Positions 59,437 through 64,000 of a DNA stretch of 64,000 bases are shown here, piece after piece. Source of the DNA: Roseburia inulinivorans DSM 16841 (GTDB lineage Bacteria; Bacillota; Clostridia; Lachnospirales; Lachnospiraceae). The position numbers and the translations under genes are program-made. Below the pieces are notes generated by a model, which searched no databases, was not told where the DNA came from, and saw nothing but the letters and a program-made list of their open reading frames with translations. Where the stretch lies: assembly GCF_000174195.1 (NCBI RefSeq), contig NZ_ACFY01000170.1, positions 94,084 to 158,083 of the forward strand, read 5' to 3'. The first letter of the stretch is position 1. The number at the start of each line of letters is the position of its first letter.

Positions 59437-60737
59437 TGACAAATCGAATGATAAAGCGAAAAGTATTCTATATACAGCTTAAGCTGATTTCTCCACTTAG
59501 TGTATCATCAGGAGAAGATGAATGGACAGATTCCGATGTCTTGAGAGATGGTACGGGAAGACCATTTGTTGCAGGAAGTTCCCTGGCTGGTGCAATGAGA
59601 GCCTATCTGCAAAAAGAGAAACATGAGTCATGCCTGATGGGATATACCGGTGCACATGGTGACGGAAAAATGAGTTCCCTTTTTGTTTCAGATCTGAATT
59701 TTAGAAAGTATGAGTTTACAAGTGTAAGAGATGGAGTTGCATTAAATGATGGAAAAACAGCTATTACAGGAAGTAAATACGAGATAGAGATCATAGAGGC
59801 AGGTGCAAAGGGACAATTCTTTATGGAACTCACTGTGAGGGAACAGGACGATGAACAAAAAATGGATTCAGAAATAGCGTCCATTTTTCGGGGTATCCAG
59901 AAAGGTGAGATACGGCTTGGATGTAAGAAAACACGAGGTTTTGGAGAGTGCAGACTGACATTTGTGAATTGTAAGACTTACACAAGTGAGAATTATCTGG
60001 AATATTGTCAGGCGTATGACAGAGAAACCGACAAAAATACAGAGAATGAACTGGATGTATGGCTTGCAAAAGTGTCAGAGAAAGCAAAGATGGTTCATAT
60101 TGAAGTACCGCTCAAAATGAAAGGTGGTATCAGTATCCGTCAATATGCAGCAAAGAAAAATGAACCGGATTTTGTGCAGCTTATGGATCATGGAAAACCA
60201 GTCATTCCGGGAAGCAGTTTTGCAGGAGCGATCAGACACCGTATCAAGGAAATTCTGGAACGATTAGCAGAGAACGGAACAGAGCTTCCATATAATGTTC
60301 AAAAAATTATAGACATTTCATTTGGTTACGTGGACGGTGTAAAAGCCTGCGCATCCAATATTATCATCAGTGAAGCGGAGATTAAGGGTGCAAGATCACT
60401 GACCATGATGCGTACCGGAGTAAGCCGTTTTGAATCGGCGGTAAAAGATGGTGCTTTGTACAAAGAAAAAACATACGTGGATGGTGAACTGGTACTTCGG
60501 CTTGCTATTCGTAAAGGCGTTATGCCAGAAGATGAAAAATGGATTCTTGGAATACTGCTTTTGGCATTAAAAGATCTTCAGAACGGATTTCTGGCAGTAG
60601 GAGGTCAGACAGCGATCGGGCGTGGTTTGTTTGAGAACAACGGTGCAATTCTGATCGACGGACAGGAAGGACTGGAAAACCAGATGATTCAGGAAAGCTT
60701 GAAGAACATGAGAGTAAGCGGAGGGAAAAAGGCATGA
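59436..60737 (+). CDS. Tandem Cas7 (Csm3-like) RAMP protein
   Basis: A 433-residue protein with two Cas7 units. Unit one: SPLSVSSGEDEWTDSDVLRD, then GRPFVAGSSLAGAMR (Asp32/Asp34 at the usual RNA-cutting position). Unit two: MKGGISIRQYAAKKNEPDF, then GKPVIPGSSFAGAIRHRI (Asp245). It should form two backbone steps along the crRNA and cut target RNA at two sites. This matches the Cas7-2x subunit known from III-D variants. ATG 59436 overlaps the csx10 stop by one base with GGGGGAG upstream. Confidence 0.82.
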   Translation: MTNRMIKRKVFYIQLKLISPLSVSSGEDEWTDSDVLRDGTGRPFVAGSSLAGAMRAYLQKEKHESCLMGYTGAHGDGKMSSLFVSDLNFRKYEFTSVRDGVALNDGKTAITGSKYEIEIIEAGAKGQFFMELTVREQDDEQKMDSEIASIFRGIQKGEIRLGCKKTRGFGECRLTFVNCKTYTSENYLEYCQAYDRETDKNTENELDVWLAKVSEKAKMVHIEVPLKMKGGISIRQYAAKKNEPDFVQLMDHGKPVIPGSSFAGAIRHRIKEILERLAENGTELPYNVQKIIDISFGYVDGVKACASNIIISEAEIKGARSLTMMRTGVSRFESAVKDGALYKEKTYVDGELVLRLAIRKGVMPEDEKWILGILLLALKDLQNGFLAVGGQTAIGRGLFENNGAILIDGQEGLENQMIQESLKNMRVSGGKKA

Positions 60738-61084
60738 ATCTGACAAAAGCACCGGAAAAGGGTTTAATGTATGCAACATATATCGATAAAATGATTTTTG
60801 AACCATATTGCAGAGATGAACTGACAGAGGCTATATCAGAGGAGAAGCTGTTGGAACTTCATCTGTTTGATCAGGATATAGAATACAGAGTGGTTCGGAC
60901 AAGAAAGGGTATGGTTGAAAATATAATAAGCGATGAGACTGCCAGTTATGATGATGTTTATGTAGAGAAGGTGCGGACGAAAAGAGAGTCAACTTGTTAT
61001 GTAGAAATTGTTAATTATTTAACATATAACGAAGACGATCAGCTTATCATAAATAATTATCGCTTGAGAGAGGTGGTGGGATGA
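60734..61084 (+). CDS. csx19: Csx19-like protein
   Basis: A 116-residue protein. LLELHLFDQDIEYRVVRT near residue 38-55 and the C-terminal VNYLTYNEDDQLIINNYRLR match what I recall of Csx19 (TIGR03984), a small partner found only with type III-D systems. Overlaps both neighbours by 4 bases (ATGA), so it is made together with the RAMP proteins and is probably part of the complex. Confidence 0.65.
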   Translation: MNLTKAPEKGLMYATYIDKMIFEPYCRDELTEAISEEKLLELHLFDQDIEYRVVRTRKGMVENIISDETASYDDVYVEKVRTKRESTCYVEIVNYLTYNEDDQLIINNYRLREVVG

Positions 61085-63054
61085 TGAATGGTTTTGTTAA
61101 TCCTTATAATTTTATAAAATTTCCTCAAAATAAAGCAAAAGCTTATACGGACACGGATAAACATACAGGCGTGATCGAATATTCTGTTACGACAAAAACA
61201 CCACTGTTTATTCCAAATTCGAGTTTTGACCATGCATTTCGGGAATCCGATCAGAAGGCAGAACACAAGTCGTATGATTTCTTTTCTTATGAGGAACTTG
61301 ATCCGGCAAAGCATTACGAAGGGATGTATCATGAACCGGTTATTCCGGGAAGTGAGATACGTGGTGTTGTTAGAAATGTGTATGAGACACTTACGGATTC
61401 CTGTATGGGCGTGTTGAATGGTGAAAAATATCCGGTAAAGCGAACCGCAGAACAATTCAGACCGGCGCTGATACACAGAAAAAAAGATGGAACAATGGAA
61501 CTGTGTGCAGCAGAGTCTTATCGTATAGGAAGCAGAGAAAACAAGGAATATTTCCCAAAAGGCTTTGAGAAAAAGGCAAATGGGACAACAGTGTATTTCA
61601 AAATGCCGGATAGAACACAAAGAGGATTTGCAGTTATCGATAGCTATTCATTTGACAACAGTCAGAATGGAGAGAAAAAAGGGTATCTGCTCAAGTGGGG
61701 AATGGGTGTAAAAAAAGCACATTACCATATTTTTGCCTATAAGCCTGGTAATCCATTTGGGGATGAAAAGGATAAAAATAGGAATAACCTAAATCAAAGA
61801 GTACAAGAAACAATTTCACTTACAAAAGATATTATAAAACGTAAGATAGACCCGGTGATAGAATCTTATCTGTCACAGCCGGCATTAGATCAAAAAAATC
61901 AAAAGGCATACGTGGAATATCGGGATGATCTGAATAAGTTTCTGAATAAACAGGAAGAAGGTTATTTCCCGGTAAATTGTTCACGCCCGGTCAATACAAG
62001 TAAACAGGTTTTTTATTTATCTCCGGCAGTATTTACAAAGGAAGTGTCAAATGAAAAATTATCTTCCTATGCAGGAAAATTTACTCCGTGTGTGAAAGAG
62101 TATTGTCCTGCATGTGATCTGTTTGGTTATATTGGAGCCGATAATACGACAGCGATGAGTTCGAAGATACGTTTTTCGGATTTGTACGCAAAGGACAAGC
62201 TGGATGCACAGAAATATTATGCTGCCGATAAAGTAACGTTAGAGGCACTCGGAGAACCAAAACTTGGAAATGTTGATTTTTATCTTGATAAGCCGGATAG
62301 AGCGGATTTCTGGACATATGATTACTATGTTGTAAATGGTAGCGTAAAATTGAAACAGGCAAATCTGCGTGGGCGAAAATATTACTGGCATCATAGAAAG
62401 GTAGATCTGAATAAAAAGATAGAACCGGACAAGCTGAATAAAACAATCCGCCCGGTAAAAGAAGGCATTACATTCAGTGGAAAGCTCTTTTTTGAAGCAA
62501 TATCAGAACGACAGCTGCAGCAATTACTTTGGATCTTAAATAGTGGATCAGAGCAGCTTGGTTTAAAACTTGGCGGCGCAAAACCACTGGGCTATGGAAG
62601 TGTTGCCTGTAAGGTAGATAAGGTGCAGGAGCGCTGCGTGACTTGTCAGGATGATGAATTACTCTATAAAGTGAAAGAAAATACATATGACGCAGTCAGA
62701 TATGAAGAGGTTGGCTTTAGCAAAGATGCAAAGAAAGAATTTTACAAAATTGCAGGTCTTGAGACAGTACCGATAGATGTTGAGATCAGTTATCCGAAAA
62801 CGGCAAATCTGAAGAATAAACCTATAGAAAATGGGTATGAGTGGTTTGTGAATAATCATGATGTTGGCAGAATGGTTAATAGAAGAAATGCAATGAGAAT
62901 TAAGCAGCAGCTTCCGTCGATTCTTGATGAAGATTTTTCATTACCTTATTATCAGAAACAGGAAAACACGAATAAAAAGGGAAATTATAATAAATACAAT
63001 GGTAATCATGATCCATACAAAAAGAATAGTGGAAAATTTAAGGGGAACAAATAA
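61081..63054 (+). CDS. TIGR03986-type RAMP protein (Cas7 with insertion)
   Basis: A 657-residue RAMP protein. The N-terminal NGFVNPYNFIKFP and HTGVIEYSVTTKTPLFIPN, with the EPVIPGSEIRGVVRNVYE helix, match the TIGR03986 family of III-D systems. A large insertion of about 200 residues lies between the RAMP halves. A cysteine cluster (CVKEYCPACDLFG) near residue 340 may bind zinc. The LGLKLGGAKPLGYGSV loop near 500 is the Gly-rich RAMP element. The last 35 residues are an Asn/Lys/Gly/Tyr-rich disordered basic tail. Confidence 0.8.
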   Translation: MMNGFVNPYNFIKFPQNKAKAYTDTDKHTGVIEYSVTTKTPLFIPNSSFDHAFRESDQKAEHKSYDFFSYEELDPAKHYEGMYHEPVIPGSEIRGVVRNVYETLTDSCMGVLNGEKYPVKRTAEQFRPALIHRKKDGTMELCAAESYRIGSRENKEYFPKGFEKKANGTTVYFKMPDRTQRGFAVIDSYSFDNSQNGEKKGYLLKWGMGVKKAHYHIFAYKPGNPFGDEKDKNRNNLNQRVQETISLTKDIIKRKIDPVIESYLSQPALDQKNQKAYVEYRDDLNKFLNKQEEGYFPVNCSRPVNTSKQVFYLSPAVFTKEVSNEKLSSYAGKFTPCVKEYCPACDLFGYIGADNTTAMSSKIRFSDLYAKDKLDAQKYYAADKVTLEALGEPKLGNVDFYLDKPDRADFWTYDYYVVNGSVKLKQANLRGRKYYWHHRKVDLNKKIEPDKLNKTIRPVKEGITFSGKLFFEAISERQLQQLLWILNSGSEQLGLKLGGAKPLGYGSVACKVDKVQERCVTCQDDELLYKVKENTYDAVRYEEVGFSKDAKKEFYKIAGLETVPIDVEISYPKTANLKNKPIENGYEWFVNNHDVGRMVNRRNAMRIKQQLPSILDEDFSLPYYQKQENTNKKGNYNKYNGNHDPYKKNSGKFKGNK

Positions 63055-63777
63055 ATGCAGCTGGTTTTAAATATACAATTAGAAGAACCGCTTGTGCTTC
63101 CCATGAATTATAATCACATTGTGCAGTCAATTATTTACAGGGCACTTTCTGTTATGCCGGATTATGCAGAATTTTTGCATCAATCCGGCTACACAAGCGG
63201 AAAACGCCAATATAAAATGTTTCAGTTTGGTCAATTGCAGGGACATTATAAAATGGCAGATCGGAAATTCATATTTGATACAGAGGTTTCCTTGGAGATC
63301 CGAAGTCCGGAGCCATTGCTTATAAATTTATTGGTAGACAGTTTTTACCGAAATGGAATTGCATTTGGTAAGACTACTTACAGAGACATTTATATGGAGA
63401 TATATGATTATACGATTGAGGAGAACCATATAGTCGTTCAGATGAAATCGCCGTTAACAGTCTATTCAACAGATGAATTTACGAATAATACATACTATTA
63501 TAATCCTCAGGAAGAAGCATTTTTTGACGCTGTAAATAGTAATTTTTACCGGAAATATCAGGCATACTTTGGAATAGCCCCGTGTTCGCCGATTCGGATT
63601 TCAAAAGTAGAAAATGAAAATTGCAGAAAATTTGTTACAAAATATCAGGGAAGTTATATTACAGCATGGTTTGGAAAGTATGATCTTTCCGGTCAGCGAA
63701 AATATCTGGATTTTCTGTATCAGACAGGACTTGGTGCAAAAAATGCACAGGGGTTCGGAATGTTTGAACTTTTGTAA
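63055..63777 (+). CDS. cas6: CRISPR repeat endoribonuclease Cas6
   Basis: A 240-residue crRNA-processing nuclease. Tyr28 in IIYRAL, His42 in EFLHQSGY and Lys50 in SGKRQYK have almost the same spacing as the catalytic triad of Pyrococcus Cas6 (Tyr31, His46, Lys52). The C-terminal GLGAKNAQGFGMFEL is the Cas6 Gly-rich loop. It begins directly after the previous stop. It would cut repeats of the array expected downstream. Confidence 0.92.
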   Translation: MQLVLNIQLEEPLVLPMNYNHIVQSIIYRALSVMPDYAEFLHQSGYTSGKRQYKMFQFGQLQGHYKMADRKFIFDTEVSLEIRSPEPLLINLLVDSFYRNGIAFGKTTYRDIYMEIYDYTIEENHIVVQMKSPLTVYSTDEFTNNTYYYNPQEEAFFDAVNSNFYRKYQAYFGIAPCSPIRISKVENENCRKFVTKYQGSYITAWFGKYDLSGQRKYLDFLYQTGLGAKNAQGFGMFELL

Positions 63778-63786
63778 AAAATTTCT

Positions 63787-64000
63787 AAAAAGTCCGTCGA
63801 CCTCAAATGCCGTATTTATGCGGATTCCAGAGGATAAAACAAAGAAAAAACTGTTGAAAAGGACTGTAAATGGAAGAAATCAAGTAAAAAAGTCCGTCGA
63901 TGTCTGCGCGAGAAACAAAGAAATTCTGAAAAACGTCAGAAATGATGAGTTTATAAGGGGTTTCAAGAAAAACCACAAAAATAGGTCGACGGACTTTTTT
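63787..64000 (+). other. CRISPR leader-like region with repeated AGTCCGTCGA motif
   Basis: No gene is visible. AAAAAGTCCGTCGA occurs at 63787-63800 and 63886-63900, the AGTCCGTCGA cores exactly 100 bp apart, and the reverse complement TCGACGGACTTTTTT ends the window at 63986-64000. Position after cas6 and the A/T-rich content fit a leader ahead of a CRISPR array starting beyond the window. No repeat-spacer unit is seen inside it. Confidence 0.5.

Noticed and set aside
61057..61620. 187-residue minus-strand frame
   Set aside because: It lies fully antisense to the TIGR03986-type gene, with low-quality composition and no ribosome site.
63787..64000. CRISPR array at the window end
   Set aside because: Only two direct motif copies 100 bp apart and one inverted copy are present; a repeat of 25-40 bp with spacers is not seen, so only a leader is proposed.
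63886..64000. Terminator hairpin for the cas operon formed by AGTCCGTCGA and its complement
   Set aside because: The arms are about 85 bases apart, too far for a typical rho-independent terminator, though the final T run is suggestive.

Overview
The window looks like a chromosomal segment of a low-GC Gram-positive Clostridia, most likely a Roseburia/Agathobacter-like Lachnospiraceae. The grounds are the gene neighbourhoods (rpsF-ssb-rpsR; gdpP-rplI-dnaB; sua5-ywlE-like-upp-dCMP deaminase-atp), AGGAGG-type ribosome sites, TTGACA/TATAAT promoters and protein sequence character. No rRNA, tRNA or insertion sequence was recognised.

Layout. 1-9.4 kb: housekeeping (sirtuin end, DUF951, S6/SSB/S18, MATE pump, lipoprotein, c-di-AMP phosphodiesterase GdpP, L9, DnaB, MerR-type regulator, ferredoxin). 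9.7-20.9 kb: galM, tRNA t6A enzyme Sua5, a phosphatase-like protein lacking its catalytic Cys, upp, dCMP deaminase and a full F-type ATP synthase operon whose c subunit carries a sodium-binding signature. 20.9-27.6 kb: accessory patchwork (kinase-like protein, AAA/DUF4143 ATPase behind 32-bp repeats, YitT protein, self-regulating XRE regulator, decayed MATE pump, toxin-antitoxin remnant, GNAT, histidine phosphatase). 27.7-33.4 kb: fruR-fruK-fruA-ptsH-ptsI, in which HPr has Arg at the regulatory Ser46 position. 33.4-37.2 kb: remains of a peptide-uptake locus cut by a deletion, then an amidohydrolase. 37.4-45.2 kb: HipA/CtkA-like kinase, GH3 glucosidase, RelA/SpoT synthetase, GDPD, lipase-like hydrolase, MFS transporter. 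45.1-53.8 kb: phosphate regulon (pstSCAB-phoU, Na/Pi cotransporter, two-component pair) with 11-bp-period PhoP-type boxes; its PstS is circularly permuted. 54.0-64.0 kb: a type III-D-like CRISPR effector operon and the start of a leader-like region running off the window.

The CRISPR operon is the most interesting system: CARF-HEPN RNase, a small possible ring nuclease, HD-less Cas10 with an AGDD motif, a Csx10-type RAMP fusion with a helical tail, a tandem Cas7, Csx19, a TIGR03986-type RAMP and Cas6, all overlapping or nearly abutting on one strand. It is predicted to bind a crRNA, cut target RNA with Cas7 subunits, make cyclic oligoadenylate, activate the RNase and switch it off with the small protein. 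No cas1/cas2 is in view.

Caution on data quality: three conserved genes (rpsR, upp, ptsI) are each broken by a single-base change in a run of A. This fits sequencing or assembly errors better than true pseudogenes.
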